The translations under genes were made by a program, and so were the position numbers. This document shows, piece after piece, positions 41,226 to 49,657 of a stretch of 54,025 nt of DNA (position 1 is the stretch's first letter; every line of letters starts with the position of its first letter). The notes below the pieces were generated by a model. It saw nothing but the letters and a program-made list of their open reading frames with translations, had not been told where the DNA came from and did no database searches. Source of the stretch: Candidatus Allofournierella merdavium (lineage in GTDB: Bacteria > Bacillota > Clostridia > Oscillospirales > Ruminococcaceae); NCBI GenBank assembly GCA_019118765.1, contig DWYI01000068.1:1-54025 (forward strand), read 5' to 3'.

Positions 41226-42499
41226 CGAACTCTGCTTTTCTCGTCTTTCGCATTCTTTTGATCACGATCATGACGGTGGGAATGATGGCCAGCATGACCG
41301 AATTCCGCTTTGGGCGCAAGAAACTGCTTTGCATCGTGGCGATCTACAGCGTCTGGGTGGCCTGCTGCAGCCTGGCTCTGCTGTGCCTTGGCGGGGAATT
41401 GCTGATACTCCGCGTGTTCTTTTTCACCTTTTCTGTGCCCGCCATCGCGCTCACCTACTGGGCCGCCAACGATACCCCCGCGCAGGCGGTTTTCAACTAT
41501 ATCACACAGATCATGCTGTCTGTGCTGGCCGCCTCGGTGATCCGCCTGATAACAGATTTTTTCGGTCTCTCGCCGCTTGTGAACATTCTGCTGATGATCG
41601 CCTTCTACGGGGTGGCGATCTGTCTGGAATGGCGCTTTCTGCGCAGGCCCTTCCGCATGCTGATCAAGGTGATGCCCACCCGTTGGGGCGTGCTCACCCT
41701 GATCCCCTGCGTGTTCTGCGGCTACCTGATCTTCGTTGCCTCATGGCCCGGCAGTTATCTTGACAATACGCCGCAGCGGGTGTATGGCTACGCCATGGTC
41801 ATCCCGCTGGTGGTTGTATACATCTCCGTGTTCAAAAGCCTTTCCGGGCAGTACAAGATGCAGATGGAACGGCAGAGCGTTACCCTGCTGACCATGCAGA
41901 TTTCGGCTTTGAAAGAAAAACTGCAGAAGGTCAAAGAAGTGGAGGAAAGCATCCGGATCCAGCGTCACGATCTGCGCCATCAGCTTCAGGTCGTGGAAGA
42001 GTTGGTGCTGCGGGGAGACCGGGACACCGCCCTGGATTCCCTGAGCGCCGCGCAAAAGCGGCTGGATGAGCGCAAGGAGACACGCTGGTGCCGCCCGCCG
42101 GTGCTGGACGCGGTATTCTCTTCTTACTTCCATCAGGCGGAAAAGCAAGACATCACGGTGGAGGCAAACGTTTCCCTGCCCGACGCCCTCCCGGTGGATG
42201 AAGGAGAATTGGCCATCGTTCTGGCCAACGCGCTGGAAAACGCCATCCAGGCCAATCTTGCGCTGCCCCGCCAGCGGCGCAGGATCTGCTGCAAGATGAT
42301 CGGAACCCCCAGCATCATGCTGGAGATATCCAATCCATACGCCGGCAGCATCTCCTTTGACAGCGCCGGCCTGCCGCTCGCCCGGGAGGAGGGGCATGGC
42401 CTGGGGGTGCAGTCCATCTCCGCCTTTTGCCGGAAAAGCGGTGCCGTATGCCAGTACGAAGCCAGGGACGGCCTTTTTCCCTTCCGCATGATCTTGTAA
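41222..42499 (+). CDS. AgrC-like GHKL sensor histidine kinase
   Basis: A 425-residue kinase with six or seven N-terminal helices (about 8-210), a coiled-coil linker (about 212-245) and a GHKL kinase domain. The phospho-acceptor His249 is in IQRHDLRHQL, the AgrC/HPK10 pattern. The N box is LANALENAI and the glycine box GHGLGVQSI. Such kinases typically detect secreted peptides. No AgrB-type protease or AgrD-type prepeptide gene is seen within the neighbouring sequence, so the signal may be made elsewhere or be of another kind. A GAAA-tetraloop terminator follows. Confidence 0.9.
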   Translation: MTNSAFLVFRILLITIMTVGMMASMTEFRFGRKKLLCIVAIYSVWVACCSLALLCLGGELLILRVFFFTFSVPAIALTYWAANDTPAQAVFNYITQIMLSVLAASVIRLITDFFGLSPLVNILLMIAFYGVAICLEWRFLRRPFRMLIKVMPTRWGVLTLIPCVFCGYLIFVASWPGSYLDNTPQRVYGYAMVIPLVVVYISVFKSLSGQYKMQMERQSVTLLTMQISALKEKLQKVKEVEESIRIQRHDLRHQLQVVEELVLRGDRDTALDSLSAAQKRLDERKETRWCRPPVLDAVFSSYFHQAEKQDITVEANVSLPDALPVDEGELAIVLANALENAIQANLALPRQRRRICCKMIGTPSIMLEISNPYAGSISFDSAGLPLAREEGHGLGVQSISAFCRKSGAVCQYEARDGLFPFRMIL

Positions 42500-42566
42500 C
42501 GGCGGCGTGACCGTTGCGGGCCAAATGGCGGGTTCTGCGAAGTCATCAAACGCGCTTCACCGGCAA

Positions 42567-42604
42567 AAAAGGCCCCTGAAAACGAAAGTTTTCAGGGGCC
42601 TTTT
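42567..42604 (+). terminator. terminator of the LytTR regulator-kinase operon
   Basis: A perfect 17-bp stem with a C(GAAA)G tetraloop and a T4 end, 67 bp after the kinase stop. The symmetric A-tract on the other side could let it act on the minus strand too. Confidence 0.85.
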
Positions 42605-42691
42605 CAAGCGCCGCACAGGCAACGCCAACAGCAGCGGCAAATTCGCTCCTCACCCGCTTTGCGGGCCGGCAGCGTTTTGGGCGCATGCAAA

Positions 42692-42724
42692 AAGAGATCC
42701 GAACCATTGCGGTTCGGATCTCTT
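42692..42724 (-). terminator. terminator of the tRNA transcript
   Basis: A perfect 14-bp stem (AAGAGATCCGAACC and complement) with a 5-nt loop. On the minus strand it is followed by TTTGCATG after the T-ended arm. It lies 6 bp beyond the tRNA 3' end. Confidence 0.8.
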
Positions 42725-42729
42725 CTTTG

Positions 42730-42805
<76 letters not shown>

Positions 42806-42835
42806 ACGGGCTTGCCGTCTCGCGACTGCTTTGCT

Positions 42836-42864
42836 ATTATAACAAGCCCAGGAAGGAATGTCAA
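42836..42864 (-). promoter_or_regulatory. consensus promoter of tRNA-Ala
   Basis: TTGACA (42864-42859) and TATAAT (42841-42836) with a 17-bp spacer on the minus strand: a perfect sigma-A consensus, about 30 bp upstream of the mature tRNA 5' end. It lies just past the stop of the aminopeptidase gene at 42898. Confidence 0.92.
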
Positions 42865-42897
42865 CCCCTTTTTTGAGAAAATGCGATCTTTTTTATG

Positions 42898-44304
42898 TTA
42901 CTCGGCGCTCTCGTTGAATGCCTTGAATGCCTTGTAGGCCATGTACACGTCAATTTTGGCCACGAGTTCAAAGGGCGAATGCATGCTCAGCACCGGCACG
43001 CCCACGTCCAGGGTGTCAATGTCATGGGAAGCCACATACTTGGCCACGGTGCCGCCGCCGCCCTGGTCCACCTTGCCCAGCTCGCCGATCTGCCAGGCGG
43101 CGCCGGCGGCGTCAAAGACGCGGGTGAAGTAGCTCATCAGCTCGGCAGAGGCGTCGTTGGAGCCGCCCTTGCCCCGGGACCCGGTGTACTTGGAGATGGC
43201 CACACCCTTGCCCACATAGGTGCTGTTCTGCGCCTCAAAGGCGGAGGGGAAGGTGGGGTCGTAGGCGGCGGTCACATCCGCCGACAGGCACTTGGAGTGC
43301 TGGAAGCAAAGGATGCTGTCCGCACCCTGGCCCGCGCACAGCTGCTGGATGAAATGGAACACATACATGCTGTTCAGGCCGGTGACGCCCTCGGAGCCGA
43401 TCTCCTCCTTGTCGGTGAGCACGCAGACGGTGGTGTAGGGAGGCAGCACCGTCTCCATCTCGGCGATCAGGGCGGGATAGGCGTCCACCCGGTCGTCGTG
43501 GCCGTAGGCGCCGATAAGCCCGCGGTCAAAGCCCACGTCCTTGGCCTTGCAGGCGGGCACAGCCTCCAGTTCGGCGCTGATGAAGTCCTTCTCGGTGATG
43601 CCGTACTTGTCGTGCAGCAGCTTCATGGCCAGCAGCTTGACCCGGTCCTTCACCTCTTCGTCGGCGTAGGGCAGGCTGCCCACCACGATGTTCAGCTCCT
43701 CGCCCTTCACGCCTTCGGACAGCTTGCGCTCGTTCTGCTCAGCGCTCAGATGGGGCAGCAGATCGGTGATGCAGAAGACGGGGTCGCCCTCCTCCTCGCC
43801 AATGCAGACGTTCACCCGGGTGCCGTCCGCCTTGCAGATCACACCGTGCAGCGCCAGCGGGGTGGCGACCCACTGATACTTGCGGATGCCGCCGTAATAA
43901 TGGGTCTTGAACAGGGCCAGTTCGCTGTTCTCATACAGCGGATTGGGCTTGATGTCCAGCCGGGGCGCGTCGGTGTGGGCGATGTTCATGTGCACGCCCT
44001 CGGTGAGGGGCTTTTGGCCCACGGTGGCGGCGATGACGCTCTTGGCGCGGTTGTTCACATACACCTTGGCGCCGGGCGCGTAAGCGGTGCCGGGCACAAA
44101 GGGAACGTATCCGTTTTCCTCCAGCAGTTTCACCGTATAGCTGGTCACATCCCGCTCGGTCTTTCCGTTGTCCAGAAACGTCTTGTAGCCCTCGCAGAAT
44201 TCCGCGGCCGCCTGGTTCAGTTCCTCATTGCCATTCGCCGCGTGGGGCGTTTTGTACAGCAGCTGTTCCGCCAGTTTTTGCCCTTCGGTCTTTTCTTTGC
44301 TCAT
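42898..44304 (-). CDS. M18-family aspartyl-type aminopeptidase
   Basis: A 468-residue cytosolic metallo-aminopeptidase. Family landmarks in order: HTDAPRLD (metal-binding His and nearby Asp), a long insert, AYGHDDR (bridging Asp), TDKEEIGS (catalytic and metal Glu), KCLSADV and the late VLSMHSPFE (metal His). M18 enzymes form large dodecameric shells and trim N-terminal residues from peptides. GCGAGGAG precedes the ATG. It is the last gene of the prfA operon, 18 bp after the transglycosylase gene. It is usually annotated as ApeA or ApeB; I cannot choose between them. Confidence 0.9.
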   Translation of the reverse strand: MSKEKTEGQKLAEQLLYKTPHAANGNEELNQAAAEFCEGYKTFLDNGKTERDVTSYTVKLLEENGYVPFVPGTAYAPGAKVYVNNRAKSVIAATVGQKPLTEGVHMNIAHTDAPRLDIKPNPLYENSELALFKTHYYGGIRKYQWVATPLALHGVICKADGTRVNVCIGEEEGDPVFCITDLLPHLSAEQNERKLSEGVKGEELNIVVGSLPYADEEVKDRVKLLAMKLLHDKYGITEKDFISAELEAVPACKAKDVGFDRGLIGAYGHDDRVDAYPALIAEMETVLPPYTTVCVLTDKEEIGSEGVTGLNSMYVFHFIQQLCAGQGADSILCFQHSKCLSADVTAAYDPTFPSAFEAQNSTYVGKGVAISKYTGSRGKGGSNDASAELMSYFTRVFDAAGAAWQIGELGKVDQGGGGTVAKYVASHDIDTLDVGVPVLSMHSPFELVAKIDVYMAYKAFKAFNESAE

Positions 44305-44322
44305 AAAAACTCCTCGCTTTCT

Positions 44323-44901
44323 TCAGTCCTCATACAAGGCCTGATATCGTTCATAGGCCCGGGTGATCTTGGTCACATACAGGCCCATTTGCTGATAAGG
44401 GAAGGTGTGCAGGATATGCCCGTCGGCGGTGTAGTCGCTGCTTTCCAGCAACCCGTCCACCGTGCCCCACCCGCTGTGATAAGCCGCCGCCGCGGTGGAC
44501 ACGTCTCCGTGATACCGCTCCAGGCAGGCGGAAAAATAGTAAACGCCGAAGCGGATGTTCACTGCCGGGTCGTAGAGATCGTCAAACGTGAGGTCCTCGT
44601 CGGCGGCTATTTTGCTTTTGATCCAGTCGAAGGTGACCTCGGTGATCTGCATCAGGCCCCGGGCCCCCACGCCGGACTCGGCGGCGGGGTCAAAACCGCT
44701 CTCGGTGCGGATCACCGCGTAGATCAGAAGAGGGTCCACCCCGTTTTCAGCGGCGGCGGCCTCCACATAATCGGTATATTTCAGGGGGTAGCGCACCAGA
44801 TCCAACCGGTGCAATCCCTCCCGCAGGCCCAACACGGCCAGTACAATGACCGCCGCGAACACGGCCAGCCACACGATTCTCTTTGCGATCTTCCTGGTCA
44901 C
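44323..44901 (-). CDS. membrane-anchored lytic transglycosylase (SLT domain)
   Basis: A 192-residue protein. One N-terminal membrane anchor (about 8-27) places the domain outside. The SLT fold (about 42-190) has the catalytic Glu in AVIRTESGFDP, then GARGLMQIT, the NIRFGVYYFS motif and AAYHSGWGTVDG, where the usual is AAYNAGPG. It cleaves peptidoglycan glycan strands. It starts at GTG (44901), directly next to the coaE stop with no gap, so it is translationally coupled. Why it belongs in a translation and CoA operon is not clear, but this clustering keeps the genes in one transcript. Confidence 0.88.
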   Translation of the reverse strand: MTRKIAKRIVWLAVFAAVIVLAVLGLREGLHRLDLVRYPLKYTDYVEAAAAENGVDPLLIYAVIRTESGFDPAAESGVGARGLMQITEVTFDWIKSKIAADEDLTFDDLYDPAVNIRFGVYYFSACLERYHGDVSTAAAAYHSGWGTVDGLLESSDYTADGHILHTFPYQQMGLYVTKITRAYERYQALYED

Positions 44902-45501
44902 TCATGCACCACCTTTCTCCTGTTCCAGCGCCGCTACGGCCTGGCTGCGCAGATGTTCCAGATCTTTGTCGTTGCGGATCTCCCGCGCCGCGACCTTGCG
45001 CAGCGCGCGGACGGGCAGCTGGGCCGCCAGCCGGGCGCGGGCCTGCCGCAGGGTGAGGCCATCCCGCTTGCGGATGCGCGCCACGCTCTGTTCGTAGGGC
45101 GCGCTCACCAGCCAGATGGCGTCGCAGTATTTTTCAAAGGGCGCGCCCACGATGACCGCGCCGTCCACGAAGAAGAGGGCCTCTCCCCTGCTCTTCGCCT
45201 CGTCGGCGGCGGCCAGCAGGCGGGCAACGATCTCCGGGTGGGTTATGTCGATCAATGTTTGCGTGGACGTCTCGTCCCGGAAGGCCCGGGCCGCCAGCTT
45301 CTGCCGGTCCACCGCTCCCTGGGCCGTGAATGCATCAGGGCCAAAGGCCGCCGCCAGCTTTGCGAGGCAGGGCGAGCCGGGCTCCAGCACCTGCCGGGCC
45401 ACCCGGTCGGCGTCCGCCACGGTGTAGCCCAGCTGCCGGTAGAGCGCCGAAACCGCGCTCTTGCCGCTGCCCGAGCGGCCGGTGATGCCGATGATCTTCA
45501 C
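44902..45501 (-). CDS. coaE: dephospho-CoA kinase
   Basis: A 199-residue enzyme for the last step of coenzyme A synthesis, ATP-dependent phosphorylation of the 3'-hydroxyl of dephospho-CoA. The P-loop is GITGRSGSGKS at residues 5-15. The adenylate-kinase-like pattern continues with VADADRVARQVLEPG, ITHPEI and FVDGAVIVGAPFEKYCDAIWLV. The start is GTG at 45501, overlapping the stop of the upstream gene by 4 nt (GTGA). Length is normal for the family. Confidence 0.92.
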   Translation of the reverse strand: MKIIGITGRSGSGKSAVSALYRQLGYTVADADRVARQVLEPGSPCLAKLAAAFGPDAFTAQGAVDRQKLAARAFRDETSTQTLIDITHPEIVARLLAAADEAKSRGEALFFVDGAVIVGAPFEKYCDAIWLVSAPYEQSVARIRKRDGLTLRQARARLAAQLPVRALRKVAAREIRNDKDLEHLRSQAVAALEQEKGGA

Positions 45502-46517
45502 AGCTCCACCACCTCAAACGCCGCCGCCCGCACCAGCCGGTTGTAGACGGCCAGGCCCACGCCGTCCACATGGGGGCAGCGGGCATAGACGGTTTGGGCG
45601 CCTTTCTCGTCCAGGCGGCGCAGGGCGCTGAACAGTTCCCGGGCCTGGGCCGCGTCGTCCTCTTTCGCGCCGTAGCACACCGAGGGGACCGGCAGCCGTT
45701 CGCCCTCGCCGTCAAAGCAGAGGGCCCAGACGCCGGGGCCGGCGTGGGCGCTCACATAGGCGCGGTAAGCCTCAAACCCGCCCCGCAGGATGGTCACATG
45801 GGCCTTGGGGGCGTAGTGCTTGTATTTCATGCCGGGACTGCGGGCGGTCTCCCCTTCCTTCAGCTTGTGGAGCACCGCGCCCGCCAGCGCCACCTCCCGG
45901 CCCAGCACCTGTTCCAGCTGCTCTTTGGTGACGAAGCCCGGCCGCAGCAGGGTGGGTTCGTCCCCCGCCAGGGTGACGACGGTGGACTCCACCCCCACGC
46001 CGCAGGCGCCGCCGTCCAGGATGAGGGGCAGGCGGCCGTCCATGTCCGCCATCACGTCCTGGGCGATGGTGGGGCTGGGCCCGCCGGAGCGGTTGGCCGA
46101 GGGCGCCGCGAGGGGCAGGCCGCTGGCGGCAATGACCGCCCGGGCCACCGGGTGACTGGGCATCCGGATGGCCACCGTGTCCAGCCCGGCGCAGACCTCG
46201 TCCGCCACCTTGGGGCCCCGGGGCATGATGATGGTGAGGGGGCCGGGCCAGAAGGCCTCGGCCAGCGCCCTTGCGCCCTCGGGCACGGATGCCACCAGCC
46301 CTTCCAGCATCTCCATCCGGTCGATGTGCACGATGAGGGGGTTATCCTGGGGGCGGCCCTTGGCCTCGAAGATCTTTTTGACCGCCGCGCCGTCATAGGC
46401 GCTGGCAGCGATGCCGTAGACCGTTTCGGTGGGGATGGCCACGATCTCGCCCGTGCGCAGCAGGTCGGCTGCCTTGTTCACCGAGGCCTCGTCGGCCTGT
46501 GTCAGAATGGTTTTCAT
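45498..46517 (-). CDS. sua5: L-threonylcarbamoyladenylate synthase (Sua5/YwlC type)
   Basis: A 339-residue enzyme of the long Sua5 form. The YrdC domain (about 1-205) has [38 protein letters not shown] and [11 protein letters not shown]. The C-terminal Sua5 domain (about 230-339) carries [13 protein letters not shown] at its linker. It makes threonylcarbamoyl-AMP from threonine, bicarbonate and ATP for t6A at position 37 of ANN-decoding tRNAs. It overlaps prfA by 4 nt. The link to a release factor gene is a common Firmicute arrangement. Confidence 0.93.
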   Translation of the reverse strand: MKTILTQADEASVNKAADLLRTGEIVAIPTETVYGIAASAYDGAAVKKIFEAKGRPQDNPLIVHIDRMEMLEGLVASVPEGARALAEAFWPGPLTIIMPRGPKVADEVCAGLDTVAIRMPSHPVARAVIAASGLPLAAPSANRSGGPSPTIAQDVMADMDGRLPLILDGGACGVGVESTVVTLAGDEPTLLRPGFVTKEQLEQVLGREVALAGAVLHKLKEGETARSPGMKYKHYAPKAHVTILRGGFEAYRAYVSAHAGPGVWALCFDGEGERLPVPSVCYGAKEDDAAQARELFSALRRLDEKGAQTVYARCPHVDGVGLAVYNRLVRAAAFEVVEL

Positions 46518-47602
46518 GGTGTTTCGTCCCTCTCCTGGGCGGCCTGCAGCCGCCGGGTCTGGTCGGCGGTGATGAGGGCGTCCAGCACCTCATCCAGCGC
46601 GCCGTTCATCACACTGTCAAGCTTGTAGAGGGTCAGGCCGATGCGGTGATCGGTGACGCGCCCCTGGGGAAAGTTGTAGGTGCGGATGCGCTCCGAGCGG
46701 TCGCCCGTGCCCACCTGACTGCGCCGGTCGGCGTCGATGGCGTCCTTTTGGGCCTGCTGCTTTTGGGCCAGCAGACGGCTGCGCAGCACCTTCAGGGCTT
46801 TGTCCTTGTTTTTGTACTGGCTGCGCTCATCCTGGCATTCCACCACCATGCCGGTGGGCAGGTGGGTCACCCGGATGGCGCTGGAGGTCTTGTTCACATG
46901 CTGACCGCCCGCGCCGGAGGAACGGAAGGTGTCGATCTTCAGGTCGGCCGGGTCCAGCTGCACATCCACCTCATCGGCCTCGGGCATCACCGCCACCGTG
47001 ACGGTGGAGGTGTGGATGCGCCCCTGCGTCTCGGTCTCGGGCACCCGCTGCACCCGATGCACGCCGCTCTCGTACTTGAGGCGGCTGTAAGCGCCATCCC
47101 CCTGCACCGACACGCTGATCTCCTTCACGCCGCCCAGTTCGGTCTCGCTGAGGCTGAGCACCTCGCACTTCCAGCCCCGGGCGGCGGCGTACATGCTGTA
47201 CATCCGCCAGAGGCTCGCGGCGAAGAGGGCGGCCTCCTCGCCGCCCGCCCCGCTGCGGATTTCCAGAATGACATTCCGGTCGTCGTTTTCGTCCCGGGGC
47301 AGCAGCAGAAGGCGCAGCTTTTCCTCCAGCGCCTCCTGCCGTTTGCGGTTTTCGGCCAGTTCCTCCTGGGCCATCTCCCGGAACTCCGGTTCCAGGCCCC
47401 CCTCCTCCAGCAGGCCGCGGGCCTCGGCGCACGCCTTGCACGCCCGCTCGTACTCGTCCAGCGCCTCCATCAGCGGGGTGAGGCGCTTATATTCCTTCAT
47501 CAGCGCGGCATATCGCCCGCCGTCGGCCAGGATGGCCGCATCCTGCAGCGAGAGGTTCACCTCTTCGTAGCGGCGGCGCACCCTGCGCAGCTGTTCCAGC
47601 AT
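46514..47602 (-). CDS. prfA: peptide chain release factor 1
   Basis: A 362-residue class I release factor reading UAA and UAG. The stop-codon recognition motif PxT appears as [13 protein letters not shown], and the catalytic GGQ as GAGGQHVNK, where Gln would be methylated. N-terminal coiled-coil domain about 1-100. The C-terminal ends in a basic tail. GGAAGGAG precedes the ATG. The Gln methyltransferase gene prmC, often next to prfA, is not in this operon. Upstream is the DUF951 gene, 48 bp away. Confidence 0.95.
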   Translation of the reverse strand: MLEQLRRVRRRYEEVNLSLQDAAILADGGRYAALMKEYKRLTPLMEALDEYERACKACAEARGLLEEGGLEPEFREMAQEELAENRKRQEALEEKLRLLLLPRDENDDRNVILEIRSGAGGEEAALFAASLWRMYSMYAAARGWKCEVLSLSETELGGVKEISVSVQGDGAYSRLKYESGVHRVQRVPETETQGRIHTSTVTVAVMPEADEVDVQLDPADLKIDTFRSSGAGGQHVNKTSSAIRVTHLPTGMVVECQDERSQYKNKDKALKVLRSRLLAQKQQAQKDAIDADRRSQVGTGDRSERIRTYNFPQGRVTDHRIGLTLYKLDSVMNGALDEVLDALITADQTRRLQAAQERDETP

Positions 47603-47650
47603 GGATCTGCTCCTTCCTGTTTCGCGTTTTGCCGATGCGAAACAGGCCCG

Positions 47651-47839
47651 CTACGCCTCGCCGGGGCGCAGGATCTTTTTGATGTTCTTCTCGATCTTGG
47701 CCCGGGGGAGCATGATCTCCCGCCCGCAGCCGGTGCAGCGGATCTTGAAATCCATGCCCACCCGCAGCACGTCAAAGCAGGCCGCGCCGCAGGGGTGCGG
47801 TTTCTTCGTCAGGATCTGATCGCCCACACGCACATCCAC
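47651..47839 (-). CDS. DUF951-family small zinc-ribbon-like protein
   Basis: A 62-residue protein. The GTG at 47839 is chosen because GGGAGGGG lies about 6 nt upstream and the family begins with a short strand before VGD. The signature is complete: VGDQILTKKPHPCG, VGMDFKIRCTGCGREIMLPR and KIEKNIKKIL. Three conserved cysteines (in HPCG and CTGC) could bind zinc, possibly with a fourth ligand. Firmicutes commonly encode it near GTPase or translation genes. Its function is not established to my knowledge. First gene of the prfA operon. Confidence 0.85.
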   Translation of the reverse strand: MDVRVGDQILTKKPHPCGAACFDVLRVGMDFKIRCTGCGREIMLPRAKIEKNIKKILRPGEA

Positions 47840-47900
47840 TGGCTGCCCCTCCCTCGCGTTTTTCTTTACACCGCCCGCTTGCAGGCGGGTGCAATTTAAT

Positions 47901-47929
47901 ATTATATACCTTTGCATCGTTTTTGCAAA
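47901..47929 (-). promoter_or_regulatory. promoter of the DUF951-prfA operon
   Basis: TTTGCA (47929-47924) and TATAAT (47906-47901) are 17 bp apart on the minus strand. A GC hairpin (CACCCGC-type arms, near 47867-47892) lies in the 5' leader. The divergent S1-domain gene has only a weak TATATT near 47947 as a possible -10. Confidence 0.7.
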
Positions 47930-48028
47930 TATCCCCCGCCCCGGCCGCATATATTTTTTAAAAACGCGCGCCGCGGGCTGTTTTGCGGCGCAGCGCGGAC
48001 AAAACCAGACAAAGTGAGGATGGAAACG

Positions 48029-48946
48029 ATGGTGGAATATACCCCCGAGGGCAAGGGCCGGGACGCGCGGCGGCTGAGCGAGGCTCAGCTGGCCGAGGCG
48101 TTTGCCGCCGGCAGCATTCTGGAGAGCACGGCGCTGGCCTTTGACCGGGACCGGCAGCTGGTGTTCGAGCTGGCGGGCCATCCCGCCCGGATGCCCCACG
48201 ACGAGTGCGCCGCCGGCGTGGCCCAGGGCGCGGTGCGGGATGTGGCGCTGCTGACGCGGGTGGGGCGGCCCACCTGCTTTCGCATCCTTGCCCTGCCCGG
48301 GGAGGCCGGCGGCGCCTATCTGCTCTCCCGCCGGCTGGCCCAGGAGGAGTGCCGGGCAAACTATCTGGACGCCCTGGCGCCCGGCGACCTTCTGCCCTGC
48401 GCGGTGACCCATCTGGAGAGTTTCGGCGCCTTCTGCGATGTGGGCTGCGGCATCAGTGCCCTGCTGCCCATCGACTGTATGTCGGTGTCCCGCATCCAGA
48501 GCCCGGCGGACCGGGTGGCGGTGGGCCAGACGCTGACCTGCGCGGTCAAAAGCCGGGATGTGCAGGGCCGGCTGGTGCTGACGCTGCGGGAACTGCTGGG
48601 CACCTGGCAGGAGAACGCCGACCGCTTCCGGGCGGGCGAGACGGTGGTGGGGCTGGTGCGCAGCGTGGAGAGCTACGGCGTGTTCATCGAGCTGGCCCCC
48701 AACCTTGCCGGACTGGCGGAGCGCTGCGAAGGGCTGCGGCCGGGCCAGCCGGTGAGCGTGTTCATCAAAAGTATCCTGCCCGACAAGATGAAGATCAAAC
48801 TGGTGATCGTGAACCGGGAACTGGCGGGCCCGCTCTTTTTCGCCCCCCGGTACTTTGTCACCGAAGGACGGCTGGAACACTGGGTCTACTCCACGCCGAG
48901 CAGCAAAAAGCGCATCGAGACGGATTTTACCGCGGCGGCCTTGTAA
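48029..48946 (+). CDS. S1-domain RNA-binding protein
   Basis: A 305-residue protein. I chose the ATG at 48029 (GAGG 9 nt upstream); the ATG at 48020 sits right on that site. Residues 1-105 form an N-terminal domain with no clear family. Two S1-like OB folds follow: about 118-185 (LLPCAVTHLESFGAFCDVGCGISALLP) and about 203-270 (VVGLVRSVESYGVFIELAPNLAGLAE). The tail (about 275-305) is basic. It resembles short ribosomal protein S1-like or RNA-binding proteins of Clostridia. Its role is probably RNA binding in the cytoplasm, but a precise function is not assignable. The DUF4364 gene follows 57 bp downstream. Confidence 0.8.
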   Translation: MVEYTPEGKGRDARRLSEAQLAEAFAAGSILESTALAFDRDRQLVFELAGHPARMPHDECAAGVAQGAVRDVALLTRVGRPTCFRILALPGEAGGAYLLSRRLAQEECRANYLDALAPGDLLPCAVTHLESFGAFCDVGCGISALLPIDCMSVSRIQSPADRVAVGQTLTCAVKSRDVQGRLVLTLRELLGTWQENADRFRAGETVVGLVRSVESYGVFIELAPNLAGLAERCEGLRPGQPVSVFIKSILPDKMKIKLVIVNRELAGPLFFAPRYFVTEGRLEHWVYSTPSSKKRIETDFTAAAL

Positions 48947-48969
48947 AAGCGCAAACTTTTCATTATAAT
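48941..48969 (+). promoter_or_regulatory. promoter of the DUF4364 gene
   Basis: TTGTAA (48941-48946), overlapping the stop codon of the S1 gene, and TATAAT (48964-48969) are separated by 17 bp. Confidence 0.75.
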
Positions 48970-49003
48970 GATTCCTGGAATACTCCGAAAAGGAAGTGAG
49001 AAG

Positions 49004-49576
49004 ATGGCCGGAAGTGCCTTTACCTTCGGCGTGAAGCCGGGCGGGCTGACGGAGAACACCGAGGTCCGCATTCTGCTGTGCTATCTGATCAAGACGGTTT
49101 CCCCCATGGCGCCCCTCACCCGCCCGGAGATCGAGCAGGCGCTGCTGGGCGAGCAGCTGGTGAATTATTTTGAACTGAGCGCGGGCCTGGCGGACCTGGA
49201 GGAGAACGGCCTTGCCACCGTGGACGAGGCGGGCGGCTGGTCCATCACCCCCAAGGGCCTGGCGGTGGCGGACGAACTCAGCATCGACCTTTTGCCCCGC
49301 ACGGTGCGGGAGGCGGCGGTGCGGGCGGCGGTGCGGGCCCAGCAGTGGGCGCGCAAGGCGGCCCAGCACAAGGCCGAGGTGGAAAAGACCGGCGACGGCT
49401 ATGTGGTGCGCTGCTCCATCTCCGAGATGGGCAGCCGGCTGTTCGCGCTGGAGGTGCTGCTGCCCGACGCCATGACCGCCGAGATGGCGAAAAATTCCTT
49501 CATCGAGCACGGCAGCGACCTCTACGCCCTGGTGCTGGGCTCCCTCGCCACGCCGGGCGAGGAGGAAAAGCCCTGA
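49004..49576 (+). CDS. DUF4364-family winged-helix protein
   Basis: A 190-residue protein. The ATG at 49004 has AAAAGGAAGTGAG upstream. It opens with FGVKPGGLTENTEVRILLCY, the recognisable start of DUF4364. A winged-helix-like N-terminal half (about 15-95) includes a helix around LTRPEIEQALLGEQLVNYFE and a wing at GLATVDEAGGWSITPKG. The C-terminal half (about 100-185) is a mixed alpha/beta domain with a VVRCSISEMG strand. The family is Firmicute-specific and presumed to be a transcriptional regulator; no target is known to me. A bidirectional terminator follows. Confidence 0.82.
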   Translation: MAGSAFTFGVKPGGLTENTEVRILLCYLIKTVSPMAPLTRPEIEQALLGEQLVNYFELSAGLADLEENGLATVDEAGGWSITPKGLAVADELSIDLLPRTVREAAVRAAVRAQQWARKAAQHKAEVEKTGDGYVVRCSISEMGSRLFALEVLLPDAMTAEMAKNSFIEHGSDLYALVLGSLATPGEEEKP

Positions 49577-49607
49577 CCTGCGGGCGGCGGTGACACCAAT
49601 CTACAAA

Positions 49608-49650
49608 AAGCGGCGCCCATTGAGCATTGTCTGCTCAATGGGCGCCGCTT
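49608..49650. terminator. bidirectional terminator, 19-bp stem
   Basis: Arms 49608-49626 and 49632-49650 pair perfectly with a 5-nt loop and are flanked by A5 on the left and TTGTTTC on the right. It serves the convergent DUF4364 and sugar-transferase genes. Confidence 0.82.
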
Positions 49651-49657
49651 GTTTCAT

